35,229 nucleotides of DNA from Cryobacterium sp. (GCF_026786305.1 NZ_JAJAYI010000050.1:1-35229), one strand, 5' to 3'; positions 16,365 to 24,263 are shown, numbered from the stretch's first letter. The notes: generated by a model not told the origin, from the letters alone. A program made the numbers and translations.

Positions 16365-17714
16365 GTGACAATTCAGGGTTCCACTCAGGCTGGTTCCACT
16401 CAGGCTGGTAACAACCTCGACCCGTGGTACCACCACTATGCCGAACGAGCCGCGGGACTCAAGGCCTCTGAGGTGCGCGCGCTCTTCGCCGTGGCCTCAC
16501 GCCCCGAAGTGGTCTCCCTCGCCGGCGGCATGCCGTACGTCGCCGCCCTGCCGCAGGACCTCGTCATCAACGCCATGGATCGCGTCATGCGCGAAAAAGG
16601 CACAACTGCCCTACAATATGGCTCTGGTCAGGGATTTCCCGTGCTGCGTGAGCAGATTCTCGACGTTATGGCGTTGGAGGGAATCAAAGCCAATGCCGAC
16701 GACATCGTCGTCACAACCGGCTCCCAGCACGCCCTCGACCTGGTGAGCAAACTTTTCCTGAACCCCGGCGACGTCGTGATATCCGAAGGCCCGAGCTACG
16801 TCACCGCCATGGTGATCTTCAAGTCGTACCAGGCCGAGGTCGACCATGTGCCGATGGACGAGAACGGCCTGATCCCAACCGCACTGATCGAGCACATCGC
16901 TGCCCTCAAGGCCGCCGGTCGCACCATTAAATTTCTCTACACGATCCCAAGTTTTCATAACCCCGCTGGCGTCACTCTCAGCTGGGAACGCCGCCTGGAG
17001 ATTCTCGAAATCTGCCGCTCGAACAATATTCTCGTTCTCGAGGACAATCCCTACGGCCTGCTCTACTTCGACACGCCGGCACCGGATGCCATCCGCTCGC
17101 TCGAGGCGGGCGGCGTCGTCTACCTCGGCACGTTTTCCAAAACCCTCGCCCCTGGTTTTCGGGTCGGCTGGGCGCTTGCCCCCCATGCCATCCGTGAGAA
17201 ACTCGTGCTGGCCAACGAGGCTGCTGTGCTCTCCCCCAGCTCCTTCACCCAGATGGTCATTTCGGAATACCTCTCTACCGCCGACTGGAAGGGACAGATC
17301 AACACCTTCCGCGGCGTCTATCACGAGCGTAAGAACGCCATGCTCGCCGCACTGGATGAATACCTGCCGGGCCTCACCAAGACCAATCCCACCGGCGGAT
17401 TCTACCTCTGGGTAACACTGCCCGAACGGCTCGATTCCAAGGCCATGCTTCCCCGTGCGGTGAAGGAGCTCGTCGCGTATACGCCGGGAACGGCGTTCTA
17501 CGCCGATGGTGGCGGGCGCCAGAACATGCGCCTCGCCTTCTGCTACCCCACCCCCGACAACATTCGAGTCGGTATCCGTCGTCTTGCCACGGTGATTCAG
17601 GGTGAACTCGATTTGCTCGACACCTTCGCCGGTACGGGCTCACTCGGCGCCGCACCGGACCGCCTTGGCGCCAAGAACCAGCGTTACGCTGGCCCACCGG
17701 CCAATATCTCCTAG
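16365..17714 (+). CDS. PLP-dependent aminotransferase, class I/II (2-aminoadipate-type)
   Basis: A 449-residue fold-type I aminotransferase. SRPEVVSLAGGMPYVAALPQ near the start and LQYGSGQGFPVLREQI are typical of the MocR-like/LysN (2-aminoadipate aminotransferase) group. TTGSQHALDLVSKLFLNPGD binds the cofactor phosphate, YTIPSFHNPAGVTLSWERR is the substrate-domain loop, and Lys259 in GTFSKTLAPGFRVGW is the Schiff-base lysine. No GntR DNA-binding domain is fused. The true amino acid substrate is not clear. The GTG start has a weak ribosome binding site. The N-terminus contains a duplicated GSTQA unit. Its linkage to a ddl-like gene may mean a role in supplying cell-wall amino acids, but that is inference. 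Confidence 0.85.
   Translation: MTIQGSTQAGSTQAGNNLDPWYHHYAERAAGLKASEVRALFAVASRPEVVSLAGGMPYVAALPQDLVINAMDRVMREKGTTALQYGSGQGFPVLREQILDVMALEGIKANADDIVVTTGSQHALDLVSKLFLNPGDVVISEGPSYVTAMVIFKSYQAEVDHVPMDENGLIPTALIEHIAALKAAGRTIKFLYTIPSFHNPAGVTLSWERRLEILEICRSNNILVLEDNPYGLLYFDTPAPDAIRSLEAGGVVYLGTFSKTLAPGFRVGWALAPHAIREKLVLANEAAVLSPSSFTQMVISEYLSTADWKGQINTFRGVYHERKNAMLAALDEYLPGLTKTNPTGGFYLWVTLPERLDSKAMLPRAVKELVAYTPGTAFYADGGGRQNMRLAFCYPTPDNIRVGIRRLATVIQGELDLLDTFAGTGSLGAAPDRLGAKNQRYAGPPANIS
16377..16406 (+). repeat. 15-bp perfect tandem duplication in the aminotransferase N-terminus
   Basis: GGTTCCACTCAGGCT occurs twice without a break (16377-16391 and 16392-16406), encoding GSTQA twice, four codons after the start. 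It is in frame and lies before the conserved domain, so it should be tolerated. Confidence 0.95.
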
Positions 17715-17756
17715 ACTCGCCTCCTAATCCACCACCACTTAGGAAAAAACCTGATC

Positions 17757-18713
17757 ATGAGCAAATTCACCCCCCTCAACATTGTTATTCTTGCCGGCGG
17801 AATCTCCCATGAACGCGATGTTTCGCTGCGCTCAGGGCGTCGGGTGGCGGATGCCCTCACCAACGAGGGCCACACCGTCACCGTGCTCGATCCCGGCGCA
17901 AACCTCCTCACGACCCTGACCGAGCGGGCCCCCGACCTGATCTGGCCTACACTGCACGGTGCCACCGGAGAAGATGGCGCACTGCTGTCCCTGCTCGAGA
18001 CGACCGGCATCCCATTTCTTGGCTCACGCGGTCCCGCCGCCGCACTGGCCTGGAACAAAGCCACCGCCAAAGAGCTCGCACTCCGGGCGGGCTACGCCAC
18101 TCCCCCCGCCATTGCCCTCTCCACCGAGACATTTCGGGACCTCGGCGCCACGAGCGTGCTCGAACACCTGATCAACGCGATTGGGCTGCCCCTCGTCGTT
18201 AAACCGGCCCAGGGCGGCTCCTCGCAGGGCGTCACGATCGTGCGCACCCCCGCCGACCTGCCACGCGCCATGGTTGACGCTTACACCTACGCCACTACCG
18301 CCCTCGTGGAGGCCCACATCGATGGCACCGAGGTCACGGTCGCCGTCATTGACATCGGCGCTGGTGCCACCGCCCTGCCCATTGTTGAAATCGTGCCCGT
18401 CGATGGCGTCTACAGCTTCGAGGCGCGTTACAACGCCGGAGAAACCGACTTTTACACGCCCGCGCGCCTCGACCAGGACGTCTCAGAGGCCGTCTCCAGC
18501 ACCGCGGTCGCCATTCACACCCTCCTCGACCTGCGCCACCTGAGCCGTATTGACCTCATCGTTGACACCGCCGGCACCCCCTGGTTCCTTGAAGCCAATG
18601 TACTTCCTGGGCTCACCGAGACATCCCTCGTACCCCAGGCCATCGAGGCCGCCGACCAGACCCTCGGTGCTACCTATTCCGCCCTGGCTGCCCACGCCCG
18701 CACCACCCAGTAG
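17757..18713 (+). CDS. D-alanine-D-alanine ligase-like ATP-grasp enzyme
   Basis: 318 residues in the D-Ala-D-Ala ligase (Ddl) family. VILAGGISHERDVSLRSGRR is the N-terminal binding motif, WPTLHGATGEDGALLSLLET the next, LPLVVKPAQGGSSQGVTIV the ATP-grasp lid strand, VEAHIDGTEVTVAVI a nucleotide-binding strand, and FLEANVLPGLTETSLVPQA the metal- and D-Ala-binding end (family form E.N..PG.T..S..P). It likely joins two D-alanines for peptidoglycan. It is shorter than the usual 340-370 residues and could be a second, divergent ligase. AGGA precedes the ATG. The parS cluster begins 13 bp after the stop. Confidence 0.85.
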   Translation: MSKFTPLNIVILAGGISHERDVSLRSGRRVADALTNEGHTVTVLDPGANLLTTLTERAPDLIWPTLHGATGEDGALLSLLETTGIPFLGSRGPAAALAWNKATAKELALRAGYATPPAIALSTETFRDLGATSVLEHLINAIGLPLVVKPAQGGSSQGVTIVRTPADLPRAMVDAYTYATTALVEAHIDGTEVTVAVIDIGAGATALPIVEIVPVDGVYSFEARYNAGETDFYTPARLDQDVSEAVSSTAVAIHTLLDLRHLSRIDLIVDTAGTPWFLEANVLPGLTETSLVPQAIEAADQTLGATYSALAAHARTTQ

Positions 18714-18725
18714 TCTCACCGGTAC

Positions 18726-18741
18726 CGTTTCACGTGAAACA
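18726..18741. promoter_or_regulatory. parS: parS site 1
   Basis: CGTTTCACGTGAAACA matches the bacterial parS consensus TGTTTCACGTGAAACA at 15 of 16 positions with a perfect 14-bp palindrome. ParB loads here as a CTP clamp. It starts 13 bp after the ddl-like stop. Confidence 0.95.
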
Positions 18742-18819
18742 TCCGGTCTCACGCCGCTGGTTGAGCGTATCAAGATCACACTCGCACGACGATCTCGACG
18801 ATTACCTCCAACCAGGCAA

Positions 18820-18835
18820 TGTTTCACGTGAAACA
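18820..18835. promoter_or_regulatory. parS: parS site 2
   Basis: A perfect 16-bp consensus, TGTTTCACGTGAAACA. A further CACGTG core begins at 18834, partly overlapping its right edge. Confidence 0.97.
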
Positions 18836-18940
18836 CGTGCACGCATACCGCTGATCACGGCGAACGAGACGACCGCTGCAGCTACAGTTACAGCTACGAA
18901 ATAGACAGTGCGGTCGCGAGATTCGGGACCAACCAAGTGA

Positions 18941-18956
18941 CGTTTCACGTGAAACA
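18941..18956. promoter_or_regulatory. parS: parS site 3
   Basis: CGTTTCACGTGAAACA, one base from consensus at the outer position, with a perfect 14-bp palindrome, in the gene-free stretch downstream of parB. Confidence 0.95.
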
Positions 18957-19034
18957 TGCGGCAACGCGACATTGTCGGGGTTCAGTGAGACCGCAAACGC
19001 ACGAATGCTTCGTCGAGATCAACAACCGAAGTAA

Positions 19035-19050
19035 TGTTTCACGTGAAACA
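19035..19050. promoter_or_regulatory. parS: parS site 4
   Basis: A perfect TGTTTCACGTGAAACA that ends 20 bp from the parB stop codon. With the other three it makes four sites within 325 bp. The whole gap 18714-19069 holds no gene that I can support; beyond the sites I see only a short GCTAC/GTTAC-type repeat near 18880. Confidence 0.97.
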
Positions 19051-19069
19051 CTGGCGCAATACGCGCCGG

Positions 19070-20020
19070 TCAGGACGCGCTGAAGCCCGGTTCACCAAGA
19101 ACACCGAGGATACGATTCAAGTCGCCGATTGTTGCAAAATCCACTGTGATCTGGCCTTTTCGAGCGCCAAGACTAATTTTCACACGAGTATCGAGACGGT
19201 CACCGAGGTGTTCCGCGATCTCATCGAGATGCCCCTGGCGTCGTCCGGGAAGCGGCTTTGCCATAACGGGTTTGGGAACCGCCGTTGCCACGGCCTCAGC
19301 CGCTCGCACGGACAGATCCTCGTCCACGATCTTATCTGCCAGGCGCAACATGCCAGCCAAATCACCCACCGACAGGATCGCGCGCGCGTGTCCGGCCGAA
19401 AGAACGCCCGCCGCAACGCGCAGCTGCACCGGTTCCGGCAGTTTGAGCAGACGTAGCGTGTTGGTGATCTGGGGACGCGACCGACCGATCCGGGTCGCGA
19501 GTTCCTCTTGGGTGATGCCGAAGTCAGCGAGCAGCTGCTGATAAGCGGATGCTTCTTCGAGCGGGTTCAACTGGGCGCGATGCAGGTTCTCCAGCAGAGC
19601 GTCGCGCAGCATATCGACGTCGGCGGTTTCGCGCACTACCGCCGGAATGGTGTCGAGCCCGACCTCCCTGGTCGCTCGCAGGCGACGCTCGCCCATGACG
19701 AGTTCGAATTTGCCGGGCTCATCGAGTAATGGCCGTACAACAATGGGTTGCAGCACCCCAACTTCACGAATGCTGTGCACCAGTTCGGCGAGATCATCCT
19801 CGTCGAAAATAGTGCGGGGCTGTGCGCGGTTGGGAACGATGTCCTGCGGATTCAGGTGAGCCAGGCGGGCGCCGGGTACGGGCACAAGGTCGGGGGAGGC
19901 ATCCGCTTCGATTGGAGCACCGCGCGGAAAAAAGACGTCGACCGGGCGGGGAGCCGAGGAGTCCTCCTGCACCGGAATGAGTGCGCCGATACCGCGGCCG
20001 AGACCGGTTCTTTTCGCCAT
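19070..20020 (-). CDS. parB: Chromosome-partitioning protein ParB
   Basis: 316 residues. LGRGIGALIP at residues 7-16 is the ParA-contacting N-terminal motif. The CTP-binding domain includes NRAQPRTIFDEDDLAELVHS and VMGERRLRATREVG (GERR motif). LNPLEEASAYQQLLADFGIT followed by ELATRIGRSRPQITNTLRL is the helix-turn-helix that reads parS. A C-terminal dimerisation domain ends the protein. ParB loads at parS, spreads, and recruits SMC and ParA to segregate origins. The ATG shares a base with the parA stop (TAATG), so translation is coupled. Five parS sites flank the operon. Confidence 0.97.
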   Translation of the reverse strand: MAKRTGLGRGIGALIPVQEDSSAPRPVDVFFPRGAPIEADASPDLVPVPGARLAHLNPQDIVPNRAQPRTIFDEDDLAELVHSIREVGVLQPIVVRPLLDEPGKFELVMGERRLRATREVGLDTIPAVVRETADVDMLRDALLENLHRAQLNPLEEASAYQQLLADFGITQEELATRIGRSRPQITNTLRLLKLPEPVQLRVAAGVLSAGHARAILSVGDLAGMLRLADKIVDEDLSVRAAEAVATAVPKPVMAKPLPGRRQGHLDEIAEHLGDRLDTRVKISLGARKGQITVDFATIGDLNRILGVLGEPGFSAS

Positions 20021-20955
20021 TACTGCTGTTCTCCTGTTCGGGGTGCCCCACGATGGGCCATTTCTGCGGCTGCTTCGAGGTATGAGAGCGATCCTGCGGA
20101 GTTGAGGTCGTAACTAACGACGCTCTGACCGTAGCTGGGGGCCTCAGAAACGCGCACAGAACGCGGAATCGCCGTGTTTAAGACCTCTTGAGGAAAGTGA
20201 TCGCGAACCTCCCTGGCAACCTGGGTCGCCAAATTGGTACGGCTGTCAAACATGGTCAACAGAATCGTCGACACCACGAGGTCAGGATTGAGGTGTTTCT
20301 CGATTAGAGCGATGTTCTTGAGCAGCTGACTCAGCCCCTCCAGCGCGTAGTACTCACACTGAATGGGAATGAGAACCTCGCGCGCAGCGACAAAGGCGTT
20401 GATGGTCAGCAGTCCGAGCGACGGCGGACAATCAATGAAGACGTAATCGTAGGGCTCGGCCATTTCGGCCAAATAGAGATCGAGGGCGCGGCGCAGGCGC
20501 TGTTCGCGCGCCACCAGCGACACGAGCTCAATCTCGGCACCGGCCAGGTGAATCGTCGCCGGTACGCAGAACAAGGCACCGAATTCGGGGCTCTTCTGCA
20601 CGACTTCATCCATGGGCATGTCATTGATGATGACGTCGTAGACGCTCGGCGTCTCAGCCCGGTGCTCAACACCGAGGGCGGTTGAGGCGTTACCCTGCGG
20701 GTCGAGGTCAATGACCAGAACGCGCGCTCCTTGCCGGGCGAGGGCAGCGGCAAGGTTGACGGCGGTGGTGGTTTTACCGACCCCGCCCTTCTGGTTGGAG
20801 ATCGTCAAGACCCGGGTCTTCTCGGGCTTGGGTAAATCGCCGGCCGCTATAACCTGGCGGCGACGAGTCAGCTCAGCGATTTCGCGGGCGAGCGGCGTTG
20901 TACCGTCAAACCCTGCCGCCTTGCCTACGCGCTGATTTTCAGCAGGATGTTTCAC
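20020..20955 (-). CDS. parA: Chromosome-partitioning ATPase ParA
   Basis: 311 residues of the Soj/ParA family. The deviant Walker A is KGGVGKTTTAVNLAAALA (from residue 56), with LVIDLDPQGNAST as the A' motif and YDYVFIDCPPSLGLLTINAF as Walker B. ParA binds DNA nonspecifically in the ATP state and pulls ParB-parS complexes. The likely start is the GTG at 20953-20955, supported by AAAGG seven bases upstream; this codon is part of a parS palindrome, so ParB bound there would cover the translation start region. The N-terminal 45 residues are a charged extension common in actinobacterial ParA. No promoter is evident between rsmG and parA. Confidence 0.96.
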   Translation of the reverse strand: MKHPAENQRVGKAAGFDGTTPLAREIAELTRRRQVIAAGDLPKPEKTRVLTISNQKGGVGKTTTAVNLAAALARQGARVLVIDLDPQGNASTALGVEHRAETPSVYDVIINDMPMDEVVQKSPEFGALFCVPATIHLAGAEIELVSLVAREQRLRRALDLYLAEMAEPYDYVFIDCPPSLGLLTINAFVAAREVLIPIQCEYYALEGLSQLLKNIALIEKHLNPDLVVSTILLTMFDSRTNLATQVAREVRDHFPQEVLNTAIPRSVRVSEAPSYGQSVVSYDLNSAGSLSYLEAAAEMAHRGAPRTGEQQ

Positions 20956-20963
20956 GTGAAACC
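20948..20963. promoter_or_regulatory. parS: parS site 5, overlapping the parA start codon
   Basis: The 14-bp palindrome GTTTCACGTGAAAC at 20949-20962 is perfect. Its CAC half on the plus strand supplies the GTG start of parA on the minus strand, and the parA ribosome binding site begins at its edge. A ParB nucleoprotein nucleated here could affect parAB transcription. Confidence 0.95.
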
Positions 20964-21001
20964 TTTACGATCGACGGTTGATGAGCCACCCGAAAGGGAC
21001 C

Positions 21002-21030
21002 CCCGAACACCATACCCGGTGACATTCGGG
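21002..21030 (-). other. Hairpin between rsmG and parA
   Basis: On the minus strand CCCGAA, a three-base bulge and CACC pair with GGTG and TTCGGG around a GGGTAT loop, a 10-bp stem with one bulge. It sits directly after the rsmG stop and has no T tract, so it is a weak or Rho-assisted terminator or an mRNA processing or stability site between rsmG and parAB. Confidence 0.5.
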
Positions 21031-21031
21031 A

Positions 21032-21742
21032 CTACTCCACTGTAGCCCGGATGACTCGGGTTACCTCGTTCAGCACGCCCGCGCCGAGGGTTATGACCTC
21101 AACATCGCGCAAGCGATAGTTGCGAATGGGCTTGGCCGCGGCCTCGATCTCACGCTGCGCACCCTCACCCTTCATTAGAATGAGCTCACCGCCGGAGCGC
21201 AGCAGGGGCGCCGTCAAAGGAATGAGCTTACGGAACGCACTCACCGCGCGGGCGGTGACCTGATCCAACGGATGCGCGAGGTGCGCCTCTTCAGCACGCG
21301 CCCGCACCACGCTCACGTTGGTGAGGTTCAGCGCAACAACCTGGTCGTTCAACCAGGCCACCCGGCGTTCCATGGGTTCGATCAGCACGAAGTTCACATC
21401 GGGCCGAGCAATGGCTAGCACCAGGCCGGGCAGGCCGGCTCCAGAACCAACGTCGCCAACGAGGCCGGGACGTAGAAGTGGTGCCACGATGGCGCAGTTG
21501 AGAATATGACGGGACCAGAGCCGGGGGAGTTCCAGTGGGCCAATCAGGCCCAGTATTTCGCCCTGATCAGCTAAATTGTTGGTAAAAGTACGAATGGCAG
21601 CGATCTGGGGACCAAAAAGGACGGCCGCGGTGGCCGGCTCAATTTCTAGCTCGACCGGCTCGGTCGCGACCTTGACTTCCGTGACAATCTCGACCGACGT
21701 GGGCTCAGGCACGTTCGAGGCGGGTACGCCGGATTGCGACAT
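21032..21742 (-). CDS. rsmG: 16S rRNA (guanine-527-N7) methyltransferase
   Basis: 236 residues. GDVGSGAGLPGLVLAIARPD is the SAM-binding motif I, VNFVLIEPMERRVAWLNDQV the adjoining acidic strand, and RLWSRHILNCAIVAPLL the upstream substrate region characteristic of RsmG (GidB). The enzyme makes m7G527 in 16S rRNA; in other bacteria its loss gives low-level streptomycin resistance. The N-terminal 35 or so residues are acidic, Val/Glu-rich and outside the family core. Its place between khpB and parA is the usual one near oriC. It starts 11 bases after khpB. Confidence 0.93.
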   Translation of the reverse strand: MSQSGVPASNVPEPTSVEIVTEVKVATEPVELEIEPATAAVLFGPQIAAIRTFTNNLADQGEILGLIGPLELPRLWSRHILNCAIVAPLLRPGLVGDVGSGAGLPGLVLAIARPDVNFVLIEPMERRVAWLNDQVVALNLTNVSVVRARAEEAHLAHPLDQVTARAVSAFRKLIPLTAPLLRSGGELILMKGEGAQREIEAAAKPIRNYRLRDVEVITLGAGVLNEVTRVIRATVE

Positions 21743-21753
21743 AACCGACGAGA

Positions 21754-22419
21754 CTACGCTGCGGTGATGACGGTGTGACGGTCGCGACCCTCGCCGGAGG
21801 ACTCGGACTGGTAACCGTCGCTGGCAGCGACGATGTCGTGTACGAGCTTGCGCTCGTAGGAAGACATGGCGGGCAGGTCGGCTTCGGCGGCGCCGGCTGC
21901 TATCCGCTCAATCGCGCGCGCCACGAGGGCGGCCAGTTCCGCTTCGCGCGCCTCGCGCGATCCGCCGATATCGAGGATCAGGCGCGAGAATGAACCCGTC
22001 TTGTTCTGCACGGCGAGGCGCGTCAGCTCCTGCAGGGCATTCACCGTTTCCGGCTTGGAGAGTGCACGCAGGTTGTCGGCGTCCGATGCCTTGACCGAGA
22101 GGTACGCGCGACCGTTGCGCGAATCGATGTCGATATCGCCGTCGAGGTCGCAGATATCGAGAAATTCTTCGATGTAGTCCGCGGCGATGTCGCCTTCACG
22201 CTCGAGCTGGTCGGTCGTGAGGGGAGCCTCGGCGACGCGACCCGTCCCGGGGGCGGCGGGGGAGGCATCCGTTCTCGGAACAGCAGTGGTGCTCGCGGTA
22301 TCGGCGTCGACGGGGCGTGGCACGGTCGGCACTGCAGTGGGTACCTCGGTGCTTACCTGGGTGCTTACCTCGGTGCTTACCTCGGTGAGGCCGGTCTTAT
22401 CCGTCACGGTGATCTCCAC
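21754..22419 (-). CDS. khpB: KH-R3H RNA-binding protein KhpB (Jag)
   Basis: 221 residues. The C-terminal two thirds match Jag/KhpB: a KH domain from about 85 (DIAADYIEEFLDICDLDGD then IDSRNGRAYLSVKASDADNL) and an R3H domain at the end (MSSYERKLVHDIVAASDGYQ, then SSGEGRDRHTVI). The N-terminus is not the Jag_N domain of Firmicutes but a Thr/Val/Pro-rich stretch containing TEVS-type repeats. KhpB works with KhpA on mRNAs that affect cell-wall elongation in streptococci. The GTG start overlaps the yidC stop (TAGTG). Place in the rpmH-rnpA-yidD-yidC-khpB-rsmG series is conserved. Confidence 0.9.
   Translation of the reverse strand: MEITVTDKTGLTEVSTEVSTQVSTEVPTAVPTVPRPVDADTASTTAVPRTDASPAAPGTGRVAEAPLTTDQLEREGDIAADYIEEFLDICDLDGDIDIDSRNGRAYLSVKASDADNLRALSKPETVNALQELTRLAVQNKTGSFSRLILDIGGSREAREAELAALVARAIERIAAGAAEADLPAMSSYERKLVHDIVAASDGYQSESSGEGRDRHTVITAA
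22348..22383 (-). repeat. 12-bp tandem repeat in the khpB N-terminus
   Basis: GGTGCTTACCTS occurs three times in a row (22348, 22360 and 22372), with a partial unit on each side. On the minus strand it encodes a four-residue repeat of the form TEVS/TQVS. It is in frame and ahead of the conserved domains. Confidence 0.9.
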
Positions 22420-23393
22420 TACTTTTTCGGGCCGGTCTGCTTCTTGGCGCGAGCCTTACCGACCGGCTGCTGACGCTGTGCAGGCTTGGCCGGCTCGTCC
22501 ACCACAATGATGTCACCATCAGTGGCGATGAGTTTGCCCTTACGGGCCATGCGCTCCTCGCGAGCCTTGGCGGCCTCACTGCCGGGCGTTGGCATGTTTC
22601 GAATCACCAGGAACTGCTGAATCATGGTCCAGAAGTTTGACGTGAGCCAGTAGAACATGACGCCGAGCGGAAACGCGACCCCGGAGAAGGCGAAGACGAG
22701 GGGGAGCAGGTAGAGCATGATGCGCTGCTGCTTGAACATAGGGCTCGCCTTGGTCTCCGGCGACATGTTTTTGGAGACGATCTGCAGCTGCGTGATGAAC
22801 TGCGACGCGGTCATCAGCACGACCATGGTGGCGGCGATGATCATGACGGTCACGTTGAATGGCTGACCAGCGGTCCAGAGCGACCACTGTGAGGCGAAGG
22901 TGTCGTGCAGCGGCGCCTCACCAAACAGGGTGGCGTTACCGAAGCTGATCGCGAGGTCGCTGTTCAGTGGTCCCACGCCGGCCTTGGAGCGCTGGGCGTC
23001 GTTGAGCACCGAGAACAGGGCGAAGAAGATGGGCATCTGCAGCAACAGTGGCAGGCATGAACTCAGCGGGTTGGTACCCGTCTTCTTGTACATCGCCATG
23101 GTCTCGCGGGACATCGCCTCACGCGAGAACTGATCTTTCTTACCCTTGTACTTGTCCTGGATCTTTTTGAGTTGCGGGGCAACCTCCAGCATCCTGCGTT
23201 GGCTCTTGATCTGCCGCACGAAGATGGGAATCAGGGCGGCGCGCACCACAATGACCAGACCAACGATCGACAGAACCCAGGTGAGTCCATCGTTGTAACC
23301 CATTCCCAAGTTGGAAAAGAGCCAGTGGAAGGCCACGAGCAGCAGCTCGACCACCCATTTCAGAGGCCAGAGGATCGTACCTATGAGGTCCAT
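22419..23393 (-). CDS. yidC: Membrane protein insertase YidC
   Basis: 324 residues, the short Gram-positive/actinobacterial form without the large periplasmic domain. Five hydrophobic segments are visible. The first cytoplasmic loop holds RQIKSQRRMLEVAPQLKKIQ with the conserved arginine region, and the core helices include NPLSSCLPLLLQMPIFFALF and FAFSGVAFPLGVMFYWLTSN. The tail is strongly basic (KARAKKQTGPKK), which in other species helps ribosome binding. YidC inserts membrane proteins with or without SecYEG. It starts eight bases after yidD. Confidence 0.95.
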   Translation of the reverse strand: MDLIGTILWPLKWVVELLLVAFHWLFSNLGMGYNDGLTWVLSIVGLVIVVRAALIPIFVRQIKSQRRMLEVAPQLKKIQDKYKGKKDQFSREAMSRETMAMYKKTGTNPLSSCLPLLLQMPIFFALFSVLNDAQRSKAGVGPLNSDLAISFGNATLFGEAPLHDTFASQWSLWTAGQPFNVTVMIIAATMVVLMTASQFITQLQIVSKNMSPETKASPMFKQQRIMLYLLPLVFAFSGVAFPLGVMFYWLTSNFWTMIQQFLVIRNMPTPGSEAAKAREERMARKGKLIATDGDIIVVDEPAKPAQRQQPVGKARAKKQTGPKK

Positions 23394-23401
23394 ACTGTGG
23401 G

Positions 23402-23713
23402 TTAGCCCTTTCCGTGGCTAGGTGCGACGACAAAACCGAACGACGTCACGAGGTAGCGACGCCTGCTTGCAAGAGGTACATCATCAATGCCGCCTTCAGA
23501 CCACGGATGACAATGACTCAGTCTGCGGGCAGCAAGGACGCAGCCCCACGTTAGTCCGTGTTCCTGAACGGCCCCCAGTGCATAGGCCGAACAAGACGGG
23601 TAGAACCGGCACACGTCTCCGTACAGCGGAGAAATCACGGCGCGGTACACACGAAGAATCACCACACCCACGTTGCGGGGTACCAGGATAATCGTCGCGA
23701 GTATCGGGTTCAT
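23402..23713 (-). CDS. yidD: Membrane insertion efficiency factor YidD
   Basis: 103 residues. The family motif is ILRVYRAVISPLYGDVCRFY then PSCSAYALGAVQEHG with its paired cysteines, followed by LAARRLSHCHPW. YidD is a small amphipathic membrane-associated protein that assists YidC-dependent insertion. The ATG overlaps the rnpA stop (ATGA). It always sits between rnpA and yidC in this cluster. Confidence 0.93.
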   Translation of the reverse strand: MNPILATIILVPRNVGVVILRVYRAVISPLYGDVCRFYPSCSAYALGAVQEHGLTWGCVLAARRLSHCHPWSEGGIDDVPLASRRRYLVTSFGFVVAPSHGKG

Positions 23714-24102
23714 CGGCCGGCACTGCCCTTCCGTACCAAATGCGGGCGAGAGAGAGAACGTTGAACTTCATCGCGCAGTGTCTGCCACGCGGCATCGCGC
23801 GCCGCCGGCAAAGCGCGGACGATGACATCCGTTCCTGGTGGCACCAGGGAAAGCAGTTCGAACGTAACCGCCTTCAGGCGGCGGCGAACGAGATTGCGCC
23901 GCACGGCGTCACCCACATTCTTTGCGACAATGAAGCCGAAACGAACCGGAGCACCAACGGTGTCCACAGTCAGATCAGCATTCGTTCGGGCCTCGCTCTT
24001 TCGAACATAAAGAACGGTATGCGGACCAACGATCCGCACACCGCGCCGAACAACGCCTTGATAATCACTGCCGCTCGTGATGCGATTTACGTGAGCGAGC
24101 AC
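23710..24102 (-). CDS. rnpA: Ribonuclease P protein component
   Basis: About 130 residues. From the GTG at 24100-24102 it begins VLAHVNRITSGSDYQGVVRR, the usual RnpA start, and carries the RNR-type motif in FIVAKNVGDAVRRNLVRRRL, which binds the P RNA. The longer open frame upstream is only an overlap with rpmH and is rejected. Together with the RNA subunit (not in this window) it removes tRNA 5' leaders. It starts 23 bases after the rpmH stop and overlaps yidD by four bases. Confidence 0.92.
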   Translation of the reverse strand: MLAHVNRITSGSDYQGVVRRGVRIVGPHTVLYVRKSEARTNADLTVDTVGAPVRFGFIVAKNVGDAVRRNLVRRRLKAVTFELLSLVPPGTDVIVRALPAARDAAWQTLRDEVQRSLSRPHLVRKGSAGR

Positions 24103-24125
24103 GAGAACCTGGCGACCACGAGAAC

Positions 24126-24263
24126 CTACGCGGAGAGTTCGGTGCGACCCTTGCGACGACGAGCACCGAGGATGGCTCGGCCCGCACGGGTGCGCATGCG
24201 CAGACGGAAGCCGTGCACCTTGGCGCGACGACGGTTGTTCGGCTGGAAGGTTCTCTTGCTCAT
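24126..24263 (-). CDS. rpmH: 50S ribosomal protein bL34
   Basis: 45 residues, beginning [20 protein letters not shown] and continuing [20 protein letters not shown] before TELSA: a complete, very basic bL34. It is the first gene of the rpmH-rnpA-yidD-yidC-khpB-rsmG run, divergent from dnaA, as in nearly all bacteria. Found by reading the minus strand directly, since it is short. Confidence 0.97.
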   Translation of the reverse strand: MSKRTFQPNNRRRAKVHGFRLRMRTRAGRAILGARRRKGRTELSA

